DNA from: Pseudomonadota bacterium
GTDB taxonomy: Bacteria; Desulfobacterota; Binatia; Binatales; Binataceae
Direction of reading: 5' to 3'
Assembly (NCBI GenBank): GCA_021325025.1
Contig: JAJPHZ010000041.1
Coordinates: 62,001 to 126,000, forward strand
DNA: 64,000 nt
Shown here: one piece after another, positions 43,204 to 52,039 of the stretch
Position numbering within the stretch: the stretch's first letter is position 1
Layout: every line of letters starts with the position of its first letter
The notes under the pieces: model-generated
The model's database searches: none
Seen by the model: only the letters and a program-made list of their open reading frames with translations
What the model was told of the DNA's origin: nothing
Translations under genes and position numbers: made by a program

Positions 43204-44172
43204 TCAGGCGGCTTTCGAAAACACCTTGATCACGCTGCGGATGGTGGTGATGGGGTCCTGGTCGATTTCGTTGGGCCGGATGATGGGGACTTCGGCGCCG
43301 GCTTCGCGGAATGCGGCCAGCCGCTCCAGGCATCGCGCCGGCGGGCCGATCAGCGCCATCGAATCCAACAGCTTGTCCGACATTGCCGCCTCGATGCCCT
43401 TTTTGTCGCCGCGCTGTGCGGCGGCCGTCGCAGCCTGCGCCTCGGCCTCGAATCCCGCGCGCGCCATTTGGCGATTGTAAAACGGCAGCGATGCGTAAAA
43501 TGCCAGCCGCCGCCGCGCGACGCCCATCGCGCGCTCCAGGTCGTCGTGCACGAACGCCGGCAGGCCCATCGTGATTGTCACGTCGGAGGGTTTGCGGCCG
43601 TGGCGCGCCGCTTCCTCGCGCGCCGCCTGCGCCATCCGGCCCATCCGCTGTGGCGGGCACATGTAGAGTTCCACGCCGTCAGCCAACTCGCCGGCCAGAC
43701 GCGCCGTTTCCAGCGCCAGCGCCGCGTAGTAAATGGGCACCGGATGGTGCGGCTTGCTGACACGCAGCTCAAAGCCCGGCGCCAATGCTTGGCCGCTCAG
43801 CAGTCGGCGCACTTCGATCGTATAGGCGCGCAAGTGCTCGCGCCCGTTGCCCATCTCGATACCGAGCGACTCCAGCAGCGGGCGATGGCTCACGCCCAGG
43901 CCCAACACGAAGCGCCCGCCGGACAATTCCTGCACCATCGCGGCCGCTGCGGCGCAGGTGACCGGCACGCGGAAGTGGATGTTGACGATCCACGTTACCA
44001 GCCTGACGCGCGTGGTCGCGCGCGCCATCTGCGCGCAACACAACATCGCGTCATTGTTGGACTCCGACACGAAGACGGCGCTGAAGCCGGCGTCCTCCGC
44101 CTCGCGGGCAAGCGCGCCCAGCGTCGAATAGGGGTCCACTCCTGGTGCGATTACGATTCCCAACTCCGCCAT
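43204..44172 (-). CDS. Luciferase-like (F420-dependent type) oxidoreductase
   Basis: A 322-residue TIM-barrel LLM protein: LGIVIAPGVDPYSTLGALAREAEDAGFSAVFVSES (in part) at the N terminus, TTRVRLVTWIVNIHFRVPV, and GGRFVLGLGVSHRPLLESLGI. These are F420-type markers. The C-terminal SVIKVFSKAA end is usual. It faces the LLM gene at 44375 across a 200-base spacer, so two such enzymes are divergently expressed. Substrate unknown. Confidence 0.9.
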   Translation of the reverse strand: MAELGIVIAPGVDPYSTLGALAREAEDAGFSAVFVSESNNDAMLCCAQMARATTRVRLVTWIVNIHFRVPVTCAAAAAMVQELSGGRFVLGLGVSHRPLLESLGIEMGNGREHLRAYTIEVRRLLSGQALAPGFELRVSKPHHPVPIYYAALALETARLAGELADGVELYMCPPQRMGRMAQAAREEAARHGRKPSDVTITMGLPAFVHDDLERAMGVARRRLAFYASLPFYNRQMARAGFEAEAQAATAAAQRGDKKGIEAAMSDKLLDSMALIGPPARCLERLAAFREAGAEVPIIRPNEIDQDPITTIRSVIKVFSKAA

Positions 44173-44374
44173 CGTTTGGTACTCCGCGATGCTGATAAAT
44201 TGCAGTCGTCCGCTTCCACCTTCTTATCTCTCCCGCACACTGCCTGCCAACCGGGCGGGTTCAGTTGCGCTCTTTTTTCAAATGGAGCACGATTGGCGCA
44301 CCATCGGAGCGGGCACGATGCGCCGCCCGCACTGTTATGCGCGGTCCCCAAGTTGAGGCCGGGAGGAGACGACG

Positions 44375-45229
44375 ATGAAATTTGGTGCTTTTTTGTGGCA
44401 GCGCCGCGGCGAGGATCTCGCCGCCAATGCACGCCTGGCGGAGGAACTCGGCTTTGAGTCGGCCTGGATGGGCGAACATATCGGCTTTCCCACCCAGTTC
44501 AAATCGGTCTATCCCTATGACCCCAAGGGGCTGCCGCCGGTGCGCGCCGATTCCGCCATTCACGACCCGCTGATGGTGTTCGCATACCTCTCGGCAGTGA
44601 CCAGCAAGATCAAATTCGGCACCGGGGTTTACGTGCTGCCGCTGCGCAATCCCTTTGTCGTCGCCAAGCTGGTCGCCTCGCTCGATCAACTCTCCAACGG
44701 CCGCTTCCTGTTCGGCATCGGCGTGGGCTGGCTCAAGGAAGAATTCGAGTGGGTCGGTGAGGATTGGGGTAATCGCGCGCGGCGCAACAACGAGGCGCTC
44801 AAGCTGATGGAGGCGCTGTTCACCCAGCCGGTGCCCAAATACGAGGGCAAGACGGTCAGGACCGAGGGCTTTTACTTCGCGCCCAAGACTATCCAGCAGC
44901 CCCATCCGCCTTACATCATCGGTGGCAACACCGAGCCCGCGATGAAGCGCGCCGCCCGTTTGGGCGACGGATGGTACGGCCTGTCCAAGAATCTGGGCGA
45001 TGCGTTGGCGCTGATCAAGAAGCTGCGCGAAATCGAAAAGAGCTACCAGCGCGCCAAGCCCCTGGAGATTACCTTCGGCACCCAATGGCTGGGCATCACG
45101 GTCGACGAGATCAGGCGTCTGGAGGAGGCGGGCGTAGAGCGCGTGCTGCCCTCCACCGAACTGGTCGCGCGCGATTCGCTGGGCGCGCTGCGCAGAGTGC
45201 ACGACACGTTGGTGTCGAAATTTCTCTAA
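44375..45229 (+). CDS. Luciferase-like (F420-dependent type) oxidoreductase
   Basis: A 284-residue LLM protein: KFGAFLWQRRGEDLAANARLAEELGFESAWMGEHIG (in part), IKFGTGVYVLPLRNPFVVAKL, and GRFLFGIGVGWLKEEFEWVGE, close in build to the 27539 gene (TIGR03619-like). GGGAGGAGACGACG gives a strong SD. It is followed after 41 bases by an SMP-30-like gene on the same strand, suggesting an oxidation followed by lactone opening (inference). Confidence 0.9.
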   Translation: MKFGAFLWQRRGEDLAANARLAEELGFESAWMGEHIGFPTQFKSVYPYDPKGLPPVRADSAIHDPLMVFAYLSAVTSKIKFGTGVYVLPLRNPFVVAKLVASLDQLSNGRFLFGIGVGWLKEEFEWVGEDWGNRARRNNEALKLMEALFTQPVPKYEGKTVRTEGFYFAPKTIQQPHPPYIIGGNTEPAMKRAARLGDGWYGLSKNLGDALALIKKLREIEKSYQRAKPLEITFGTQWLGITVDEIRRLEEAGVERVLPSTELVARDSLGALRRVHDTLVSKFL

Positions 45230-45270
45230 CCGGAATTCAAGGCAGCGCTTGACCGGCAAGGAGTCAATAC

Positions 45271-46152
45271 ATGGAGCCGATGAAATACGAGACGGTGGCA
45301 ACGGGTTTCGGTCTGCTTGAAGCACCGCGCGTCGATGAAAACGACGTCGTCTACTTCTCCGACGTGACTGGGGGCGGAGTTTTTCGCGTCGCGCCCGGCG
45401 GCCAGCCCGAGACCGTGATCTCGAAGGATCGCAAGGGCGTGGGCGGCATCGCCTTTACGCAAGACGGAGGGCTCATCGTCACCGGGCCCAGCGTCGCGTA
45501 TTGGGATTCAAAAAGCGGCACGCTGACCGACATCCTCAAGACTTATCCCGGCAAGCTGACCCATGGCTTCAACGATCTGACGGTCGACAGTCAGGGCAGC
45601 GTGTTCGTGGGCAGCACCAATCCGCGCGCCGGCACAAGACCCGACGGACTGGCGCAAACCGATCCGGGCGACGTCTACCGCATCGATCCGGACCGCAAGG
45701 TCACGCTGGTGTGGGAGGGCGGCCTGGAGTTGAGCAACGGGATGGGCTTCAGTCCCGACGGCAAAACCCTCTATCACGTCGACGCGTTTGCCAAGGTGAT
45801 TTTCGCCTACAGGGTGACGCCCGATCGCGGTCTGACCGAGCGGCGGGTCTTCGCCCGCTTCGAGGAAGGATGGGGATGGCCCGACGGAATGGCGGTGGAT
45901 GCGGAGGGTGCGGTGTGGGCGCCGGCGTTGTTCGGCGGGATGCTGATCCGCTTCGCGCCCGACGGCAGCGTGGATCGCCAGTTCGAAGCGCCCACCAAAA
46001 AGCCCGTCACGCTGGTCTTCGGCGGACGCGATATGCGCGACCTTTACGTGGTCTGCGCCAAGGGCGGCGGCGTGGCCGGCACGGTGTACAAGACGCGCAC
46101 CGACGTGCCCGGCCTGCCGGTGCCCAAAAGCAAAATCACCCGCCCATCGTGA
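45271..46152 (+). CDS. SMP-30/gluconolactonase-like beta-propeller protein
   Basis: A 293-residue six-bladed propeller: repeated blades with APRVDENDVVYFSDV, GGIAFTQDGGLIVTG, GFNDLTVDSQGSVFVG and WGWPDGMAVDAEGAVW. The Glu/Asn/Asp metal ligands of SMP-30 lactonases (E in the first blade, N of GFNDL, D of PDGMA) can be traced, though the first is uncertain. It may open a lactone. It forms an operon with the LLM oxidoreductase upstream. Confidence 0.88.
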   Translation: MEPMKYETVATGFGLLEAPRVDENDVVYFSDVTGGGVFRVAPGGQPETVISKDRKGVGGIAFTQDGGLIVTGPSVAYWDSKSGTLTDILKTYPGKLTHGFNDLTVDSQGSVFVGSTNPRAGTRPDGLAQTDPGDVYRIDPDRKVTLVWEGGLELSNGMGFSPDGKTLYHVDAFAKVIFAYRVTPDRGLTERRVFARFEEGWGWPDGMAVDAEGAVWAPALFGGMLIRFAPDGSVDRQFEAPTKKPVTLVFGGRDMRDLYVVCAKGGGVAGTVYKTRTDVPGLPVPKSKITRPS

Positions 46153-46181
46153 TTGCCAGACGGGCCGGCCTAATCGCATAA

Positions 46182-46208
46182 GCGCCTGCAGAGCGGGTCC
46201 GCAGGCGC
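46182..46208. terminator. Hairpin after the SMP-30 gene
   Basis: GCGCCTGC (46182-46189) pairs with GCAGGCGC (46201-46208) over an 11-base loop, between the convergent SMP-30 and flippase-like genes. There is no T-tract; it may serve both strands. Confidence 0.4.
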
Positions 46209-46316
46209 CTATGCCTCATCGTTGCACCTTTGAATTGAAAAACCCGGCAGGCGCGAGCCAGACGATGGTTCGCGCCCGTCAAGAGAGAGGTTCTCGCTTC
46301 GTTTTGTCGCACCCCG

Positions 46317-47282
46317 CTAGAGTGCCTGGGCGGGTGCTGATTGATCGCGCAATAGACCGCGTGCGGCGGCGTGCGTGACCTCGCGCGCAAAGGCGCCGGC
46401 CGAGCCCAGCCCCAGAGGCGCCTGAAAAACGATATTCATGAAGCTTATCGAAAGCGCCATCGCCAGCAGCCGGGCCGGCGAGGCATAGCCTTGAAAACCC
46501 GTGACCAAGATCGCCTGCACCGGCCCCAGCCCGACGGGTGTGAACGGCAGGCCGTCGAAGAACAGCACTGCGGGCAGAAAGGCAAACACCTGGGAGGGTT
46601 CGACCTGGACGCGGAACCCTTTGATCTGAAAGTACAGCATCACGCCGTAGGCCAGGAAGATCGCGACGCGAATGGCGCCGAGACTGACGTAATGGAGCGG
46701 CTGCGCCAGACGAAAGGCCTGCATCGAAGGCCGGTCGTAAAACCATTGGCACAGGCGCGAGGCCGGCCGGCCCCGCATCCAGAACCAGTCGTTGACCAGC
46801 AGCGGCGTCAGCACCGCGGCCGGGTAATACCAGTAGCGATGGATCAACGACCCGGGCGCCAGGATGGCGGCCGCCAGTGCCATCGCCGCCATGATCTGAA
46901 CGTCCAGCAAGGCCTGAAAGATCATCGAGCATCCGGCGGCTAAGAATGGCACGCCTTTGCGCCGATTCATGAACAGCACCAGTGCGCTGCCGGCCAGGGC
47001 GCTGTTGACCAGTTGCAGAAAATACTGCGCGGCGTTGGCCGGCAGCATCTCGCGGAAACTGGTGCGCGCGTTGAAAAAGCTGAACAGGCAGGCGAACAGC
47101 AACGTCTCGCCCGCAAACCAGATGGTGAAGGAACCAAGGCTGGCGGGCACGAACAGCCACAGATTGGCCATCGAGAAGTCGTGCAGCAATTGCGCGGTCG
47201 AAATCCCGCGCGCGATATACCAGATGATGACGAGGGCTACGCCATAGGCTGCGAGCGTATGCAGGAACCGGCGCGACATCAA
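46317..47282 (-). CDS. Flippase-like (LPG synthetase TM region) integral membrane protein
   Basis: A 321-residue protein with about 7-8 hydrophobic segments, beginning TLAAYGVALVIIWYIARGIS. The loop FNARTSFREMLPANAAQYFLQLVNSALAGSALVLF (in part) and the later LPAVLFFDGLPFTPVGLGPVQAI fit the UPF0104/flippase-like family, as does the gene at 1757-2821, although identity between them is low. It may act in lipid transport. Monocistronic. Confidence 0.7.
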   Translation of the reverse strand: MMSRRFLHTLAAYGVALVIIWYIARGISTAQLLHDFSMANLWLFVPASLGSFTIWFAGETLLFACLFSFFNARTSFREMLPANAAQYFLQLVNSALAGSALVLFMNRRKGVPFLAAGCSMIFQALLDVQIMAAMALAAAILAPGSLIHRYWYYPAAVLTPLLVNDWFWMRGRPASRLCQWFYDRPSMQAFRLAQPLHYVSLGAIRVAIFLAYGVMLYFQIKGFRVQVEPSQVFAFLPAVLFFDGLPFTPVGLGPVQAILVTGFQGYASPARLLAMALSISFMNIVFQAPLGLGSAGAFAREVTHAAARGLLRDQSAPAQAL

Positions 47283-47392
47283 AGTGGGCAGGCCGGCGGC
47301 CGGCTTGCTTGGTCTTTAATTGTGCATCGCCGCACCGGCTTTTTGAATAGTTTAAGCGGACGCTGCCCAGGGGCCCGCCGCGGCTGCGGGTC

Positions 47393-47812
47393 TTAAGAGA
47401 ACGGCCGCAGGAAAACCAGCACCAGGATCGCCATCAGCAGCACGCTCAGAATTCCGTGATCCATAAGGAATTCGCGCCGATTAGCCTCTGACGGCTCGGC
47501 TTGCAGTGCCCCGATGCGCCGGTACAGCCGGGCGTGAATCACGATTACGCCCACCACCAACAGCAGCTTGATGTGCAGCCAGCCCTGGCGCAGCACCCCG
47601 GGATCGAGCAGAATCAGCCAGATTCCGAAGCCGATTGCGGCTAACGCCCCGCCGTTGGCGCTGACGTCGAATAACCGCCGCGCCGCCCCCAGAAAGCGTT
47701 CTTTGGAAACCCCCACCTCCTCGGCCACCAGTCCCAGCATCGACGCCAGGACCAACAGGCTGCCCATCCACAGGATCACTCCAAAGACGTGTAACGCCAG
47801 TATCCAGCCCAC
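47393..47812 (-). CDS. CopD/HemJ-like membrane protein
   Basis: A 139-residue protein with four hydrophobic helices. Helix 1 carries ALHVFGVILWMGSLL with a His, and helix 3 begins with GWLHIKLLLVVGVIVIHARLYRR: the H-x-K and second His follow the pattern of HemJ (protoporphyrinogen oxidase) and CopD. The GTG at 47812 is chosen because GGGAGG lies 6 bases before it; a longer in-frame start at 47866 adds 18 polar residues. HemJ would suit the hemL gene of this genome, but heme function is an inference. Confidence 0.6.
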   Translation of the reverse strand: MGWILALHVFGVILWMGSLLVLASMLGLVAEEVGVSKERFLGAARRLFDVSANGGALAAIGFGIWLILLDPGVLRQGWLHIKLLLVVGVIVIHARLYRRIGALQAEPSEANRREFLMDHGILSVLLMAILVLVFLRPFS

Positions 47813-47878
47813 GTGGAACCTCCCGCTGGTGGCAAGCAACAAATCGCACTGGCCCCCAGCAGTCAAGCGCTGTGCGGG

Positions 47879-48205
47879 TTACTGCGGATTGGACGACACC
47901 GCGGAATTGTCACTGGCGAAGCGATAAATCAACTCGTTGGAACGCGCAAAGCCCAATTCTTTGCGGATTTGGCGCTGTATATAGGCGTCATCGGACTGAA
48001 GCTTGGCAACCGTGGCCTGCAGGTCGCGGTTTTCGTTTTGCTCATGCTCGCGCTCAGCCTCCAGCCGCGCCCGGTGATGGCGCAGCACGGCCAGGTCGCG
48101 CAGCCCGTGCGGTGCCAAGGCGAGGTCCAAAAGCAATCCGAGCAAGGCCACGGCCAATATTAGCGTCAGCGCCTGTCGGCGTAGCCAATGGCTTAAGCGG
48201 TACAT
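47879..48205 (-). CDS. ftsB: Septum formation initiator, FtsB/DivIC-like
   Basis: A 108-residue bitopic protein: short basic N terminus, one TM helix (LTLILAVALLGLLLDLAL, in part), a coiled-coil (HRARLEAEREHEQNENRDLQATVAKLQ, in part) and the ending YIQRQIRKELGFARSNELIYRF, which is the FtsB/DivIC core. It takes part in the FtsQLB divisome complex. Together with the HemJ-like gene it forms a - strand pair. Confidence 0.85.
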   Translation of the reverse strand: MYRLSHWLRRQALTLILAVALLGLLLDLALAPHGLRDLAVLRHHRARLEAEREHEQNENRDLQATVAKLQSDDAYIQRQIRKELGFARSNELIYRFASDNSAVSSNPQ

Positions 48206-48342
48206 GGATGGAATGTAAAATTAGACCCCGGCTCAGTTCAAGTCTGCTTATCTCTGAACGGCATTCTAATTCGGTGAAATTCAAGTCTCTATCGAAGGTC
48301 TTTCGATTTTAAAATTTTTTTATAAAGCTGAGGCCGGAACTG

Positions 48343-48371
48343 TTGATTTTTTAATAACGGGTTTCTATAAT
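48343..48371 (+). promoter_or_regulatory. Sigma70-type promoter of the lysine-rich mini-protein
   Basis: TTGATT (48343-48348) and TATAAT (48366-48371) are separated by 17 bases, with a very A/T-rich tract upstream (48306-48325) that could act as an UP element. It is the clearest promoter in the window. The transcript would start near 48378 and carry a 5' leader of about 80 bases with a hairpin (GGGTGG 48381-48386 / CCACCC 48399-48404). Confidence 0.85.
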
Positions 48372-48457
48372 CCGTGCGTCGGGTGGTTGTAGAGCTTGCC
48401 ACCCATAAGTTTTGTTGCCTATCAGGCGGAGCGGTCACGTGTTAGGAGGAGGTGTCT

Positions 48458-48556
48458 ATGCCAGCTAAAAAGAAGTCCACAACCAAGGCTGTTAAATCCA
48501 AAAGCAAGCTCAAAGCGGATATGAAGAAGAAAGCCGGCAAAAAGAAGAAGAAGTAG
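48458..48556 (+). CDS. Lysine-rich mini-protein (32 aa)
   Basis: An ORF of 32 residues, MPAKKKSTTKAVKSK at the start and AGKKKKK at the end, with 16 Lys, one acidic residue and no aromatic residue. It is preceded by AGGAGGAGG at the proper distance and by the strong promoter at 48343. It looks like a nucleic-acid-binding tail (histone H1-like) or a ribosome-associated basic peptide. Hairpins follow the stop. Not recognised from a named family. Confidence 0.7.
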   Translation: MPAKKKSTTKAVKSKSKLKADMKKKAGKKKKK

Positions 48557-48565
48557 CTCTCTGCT

Positions 48566-48585
48566 CCCCCGAGCTGATTCGGGGG
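48566..48585 (+). terminator. Hairpin after the mini-protein gene
   Basis: CCCCCGA (48566-48572) pairs with TCGGGGG (48579-48585) around GCTGAT, 10 bases after the stop. There is no T-tract. Confidence 0.5.
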
Positions 48586-48647
48586 CTGGCTTAGGATGCC
48601 GTGACTTGACGCTGTGATAGGCCGGGGCGCCATGCCCCGTAAAAACG

Positions 48648-48684
48648 GGAAGGCCCTCTTGAAAAAAGGGGGCTTTCCTTTTTT
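48648..48684 (+). terminator. Rho-independent terminator
   Basis: GGAAGGCCC (48648-48656) pairs (one G-U) with GGGCTTTCC (48670-48678), followed by six T (48679-48684). A shorter 6-bp stem precedes it at 48623-48639. It should end the mini-protein transcript. Confidence 0.75.
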
Positions 48685-48732
48685 GGTGCCCTGCATCCGC
48701 CGCCCTATCCCGCCTGCTATTCCAGCTATAAC

Positions 48733-49581
48733 ATGGGCGGCGTGGAAACCTCGCTGGGCCGAATCCCGTGCCGCGCTGAGCGGCCCGAACCACAGAAATT
48801 CGCCTGGCCGATCCTCCTGCTGCCGGAGCTGTTTACGGCCGGCAGCCATCTGGCCGTGATGCTCGGCTACCTGGCAACTATCGGCTGGGAGGTCTATCTG
48901 CCCGACCTGCGCGCGTTGGCCGGACGTCACGGCACGCCCCCTCTGGCACGGATGGGTTTTGACGACCTGCTGGCGCTGGCGGGCGAGGCGTTCGATGCCC
49001 TCAAGCACCCCGCCATCGCGATCGGCCATGGCCTGGGCGGCTTGCTAGCGCTTAAGTTAGCCGAAACCCGGTCGCTGAAGGCTGCCGTCGCCTTGGCTCC
49101 TTTGGTCCCCGGTGTACCCAACCCGCTGATTACACGATGGGCCAAACGGTCAGCGCTGTGGCTGCGCCGCCCGCTGCCACCGCCACGCGGGCGCACGCTG
49201 TTCGAACTGGTGCTCGATGTGGAACCTTTCCAGCGTCCGGCACTGGTTCAGGCGCTGGTTGCCGACGCCACTCGGGCGGCCGATGACGTCGTGGCAGGCC
49301 GAATCCGCTTTGCCGCCCACTCCGAGCTGCCCCCGCGGCTGGTGATCGCGGGAGAAGCCGATCCCTTCGCAGCGCTGGACCAGGTCATCGCTTTCGCCAA
49401 CTCGATTGGCGCGGCAACGGTTACAGCCAAAGGCCGGGGCCACTGGCTAATCGGCGGCCGCGGCCTGGAGCGCACCGTCGGCGAAGCACATCGTTTCCTG
49501 GTGCGCGCGCTGGGAGAAGAGTTGCTGCTGCTGTTCTCCGAACAATGGCAGACCCGGGAAGATGGCGGAACCAAGGATTAA
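48733..49581 (+). CDS. Alpha/beta hydrolase-like protein without catalytic serine
   Basis: A 282-residue protein of alpha/beta hydrolase fold: FAWPILLLPELFTAGSHLAV, LATIGWEVYLPDLRALAGRHG, the elbow AIAIGHGLGGLLAL, the Asp in VIAGEADPFAALDQ and the His of GRGHWLIGG. The nucleophile position (residue 100) is Gly instead of Ser, so ordinary ester hydrolysis is unlikely. It may bind a ligand or have a non-enzymatic role. The start could also lie further in, since the first 20 residues are not conserved. It follows the mini-protein on the + strand after a terminator. Confidence 0.8.
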   Translation: MGGVETSLGRIPCRAERPEPQKFAWPILLLPELFTAGSHLAVMLGYLATIGWEVYLPDLRALAGRHGTPPLARMGFDDLLALAGEAFDALKHPAIAIGHGLGGLLALKLAETRSLKAAVALAPLVPGVPNPLITRWAKRSALWLRRPLPPPRGRTLFELVLDVEPFQRPALVQALVADATRAADDVVAGRIRFAAHSELPPRLVIAGEADPFAALDQVIAFANSIGAATVTAKGRGHWLIGGRGLERTVGEAHRFLVRALGEELLLLFSEQWQTREDGGTKD

Positions 49582-49630
49582 AATCTCCGCAATTTCTGCC
49601 TTCGACAGCGGCCATGGAACCTCGCACTGC

Positions 49631-49942
49631 TCAGAGTTCGTCCCTGGGCGGCGGGGCGGTTGTTCGATGTGAGCGAGTTTTCGCCTGCATTTCCGCTTCG
49701 GAGCGCGGCGCAGAAGAATCGGCGGCTTTCTTTTCCAGCCCCTTCAGTTCCAGGTTGAGGGTGTGCAGCAGGCCCGCGCTCTTGCCGACAACATACTGGA
49801 AATGCGAGTCGACGGTTTGTCCCATATCATTGGCCATCGACGCGGCGTCCCATTTGGTATTGTGCAAGAACCCCAGGAACGCCAAGGTCGCAAAATACAC
49901 CGCCACAATTAACAGCAGCAATGATTTCAGGCTCACGTCCAT
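49631..49942 (-). CDS. Small single-pass membrane protein (hypothetical)
   Basis: A 103-residue protein with one N-terminal helix (SLLLLIVAVYFATLAFLGFL, residues 7-26), followed by a mostly helical stretch and a basic/Pro-rich tail. Function not recognised. It is on the - strand, convergent with the hydrolase-like gene and far (240 bases) from the next - strand gene. Confidence 0.55.
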   Translation of the reverse strand: MDVSLKSLLLLIVAVYFATLAFLGFLHNTKWDAASMANDMGQTVDSHFQYVVGKSAGLLHTLNLELKGLEKKAADSSAPRSEAEMQAKTRSHRTTAPPPRDEL

Positions 49943-50183
49943 AGGTTTATTCCCTAATCAAGCCGAACTTCAAAGCGTGATCTTTAGATGTCTTATTCCC
50001 AGGCTGGTTCGCTTAAACCAATTTTCGTAACCAGCAACCTCTTCACTTTGTTTCGACGCGGGCCGCCAAGCTTCTTCAACAAGCGCCACAATCGTACTAT
50101 TTTTTGCGATGATTAGCCAGAACAAGGTTTGGTGAATCCGCGGGCGGCCGTCCGCATTCGGCCCCGGTCCCGGATGCCGGGGT

Positions 50184-51047
50184 CTAGGCGCGCATCCGCT
50201 CGACCAGTGCGGCTACTGCCTGGCGCATCTCGCCATGCGGCAGGCGAATTCGTCCGCCGTGGCCGGGCAGCACCCATTCGAAGGATTCGTCCACCAGGCG
50301 GCGCATCGAGGCGGTCTGCTGTTGCCATGCATCGCGCCCGCTCAGCCGCCAGGCGTCGAGCCTCTGCCGTTGCGCACTCCACCAGAGGTGATCGCCGGTG
50401 AACAGGTAGCGGCCGGCGAAATGCAGCACGCAATGCCCCGGCGAGTGGCCGGGAGTCGGGATGATTCGGAAGTCAGGGCCGATTTCGACTGGTGGCTCGC
50501 CGTCGATCACCAGTTCGGCGTCGGGCTGAGCGCTGAGGTCGCGGCGATGGATGATCCGCATGGCGCCGAAGCGGCGCGCGAAGCTGGCCGCGTCGGCAAC
50601 GTCGTCGCGATGGGTCAGGAAGATGTAGCGGAGACCGCCCATCTGCTCCAAGCGCCGCATCAAGTGAGTGACGGCGCGCGGAGAATCGATTAACCAGTTT
50701 CCCTCTCGATGCCGAATGAAATAGCTGGCCGCTCCATAACTGTCGGGCGCGGCGAAGCCGCAGTAATAGACCGGCCCCTCGATCTGCATGGGGAAGTCGT
50801 CCATCACGCTTTTGACATCGGCGCGATGCACGGTGCCGATCGATCCGACCGGACATGCCAATAGCGCGCGCACGGCAGCGCGCACCTCGTCGGCGTGGCG
50901 TGGCTGGGCATGGACGTAGGAATACAGCGCGGCTTCGGCGAAAACCGCGGGCGCCAGTTGACGGCAGGTGTCGCAGTCGATGCAGGTCGAGTCGACGAAA
51001 AATTCGCCCCCAACATTCTCCGCCACTTTCTTTCTGAGGTCCGCCAT
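50184..51047 (-). CDS. Ferredoxin-MBL-fold fusion protein
   Basis: A 287-residue protein. Residues about 15-75 form a ferredoxin: CIDCDTC and a final ACPVGSIG, a single [4Fe-4S] cluster. The rest is a metallo-beta-lactamase fold with FLTHRDDVADAASFARR, IPTPGHSPGHCVLHF, FTGDHLWW and LPGHGG. The first motif is THRDDVAD instead of the standard HxHxDH, a known variant in such fusion proteins. The role may be thioester or lactone hydrolysis with redox control. It is downstream of a hydrolase and P450 on the same strand. Confidence 0.85.
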   Translation of the reverse strand: MADLRKKVAENVGGEFFVDSTCIDCDTCRQLAPAVFAEAALYSYVHAQPRHADEVRAAVRALLACPVGSIGTVHRADVKSVMDDFPMQIEGPVYYCGFAAPDSYGAASYFIRHREGNWLIDSPRAVTHLMRRLEQMGGLRYIFLTHRDDVADAASFARRFGAMRIIHRRDLSAQPDAELVIDGEPPVEIGPDFRIIPTPGHSPGHCVLHFAGRYLFTGDHLWWSAQRQRLDAWRLSGRDAWQQQTASMRRLVDESFEWVLPGHGGRIRLPHGEMRQAVAALVERMRA

Positions 51048-51077
51048 CGCTTGCGCAGCGTCCGGTCCTCATCCAAC

Positions 51078-51905
51078 CTAACCCGCCGATGTAATGCGAT
51101 CCAGGAATTCCCGCAAAAGCCTGACGACCTCGTCAACGCTGTCCAGTATCACCTGATGTTCGGCGTTGGGAATTTCCACCAGCGCGCCGCGGCGGGCCGC
51201 GGCTGCCAGCTTTCGCGCCGCTTCGGGCTCGACCATCGTGGTCCTGCCGCCGCGCACCACCAGCACCGGGCAGCCGACCTGGCGCATCCACTGGATTCCG
51301 TCAAACGGATGCATCCGGCGGCCGGTGCGGCGATCGAGCTTGTTGATCCAGCGCCCGTCGGGCAGTTGGCGAAACGAATGGCGCGCCAGATGCTCGACCA
51401 TCTCGGGCGGCGCACCCACGGTCGGCGGCGTCAGGCGGAAGGAGCGGCGCGCCTCCTCCAGCGAGGCAAAAGTGCGCGGCGGACGGTCCGGACGGTTGCG
51501 CATCCGCGCCAGCATCGCCTCGTCGTACACCGGCCGCGTCTCCAGCAGCACCAGACCCCTGACGTTTTGCGGATACAGCGCCGCGAACATGATCGAAGGA
51601 AGGCCGCCGCCGGAGTGTGCCACTAAAAACGGCTTGCCCATCCCCCAGTTGCTGATCACGGCGTGAGTATCGTGCATGTAGTCTTCGATCTCATAACGGC
51701 CGGAGTCGGCCCATTGGCTGTCGCCATGGCCGCGCCGGTCCAGCGCCAGCACGTGGTATCGATCGGTAAGCGCGGGCGCGGTGAAATCCCACCATCGCGA
51801 ATGCGCCGCCGCACCGTGCATCAGCAGCACTGGCGCGCCCTGGCCGCCGTAATCGATACAACTGAGCCACAGCCCCTCAGTCGCGCGGAATCTGAGCAAA
51901 CGCAT
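51078..51905 (-). CDS. Alpha/beta hydrolase
   Basis: A 275-residue hydrolase: VLLMHGAAAHSRWWDF (oxyanion), LALDRRGHGDS, nucleophile elbow FLVAHSGGGLPSIMF, a late Asp in GRTTMVEPEAARKL and the His of PNAEHQVILD. A full catalytic triad is traceable. The ATG at 51905 is preferred over 51944 because it leads at once into the first strand. It lies in one transcription direction with the P450 and the ferredoxin-MBL gene. Confidence 0.88.
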   Translation of the reverse strand: MRLLRFRATEGLWLSCIDYGGQGAPVLLMHGAAAHSRWWDFTAPALTDRYHVLALDRRGHGDSQWADSGRYEIEDYMHDTHAVISNWGMGKPFLVAHSGGGLPSIMFAALYPQNVRGLVLLETRPVYDEAMLARMRNRPDRPPRTFASLEEARRSFRLTPPTVGAPPEMVEHLARHSFRQLPDGRWINKLDRRTGRRMHPFDGIQWMRQVGCPVLVVRGGRTTMVEPEAARKLAAAARRGALVEIPNAEHQVILDSVDEVVRLLREFLDRITSAG

Positions 51906-52039
51906 ACGCCGACAACGCGTAAACGATGCGTAGGCGCGATTCAAGCGTGCTCAGCGGCCGGAGCGATCAGGTGACGCCAGGGCGGGCTGCTGCAGACAAA
52001 TCGAGGCTCGAAGAAATTCCCGATTGGACCAAAAGAAAG

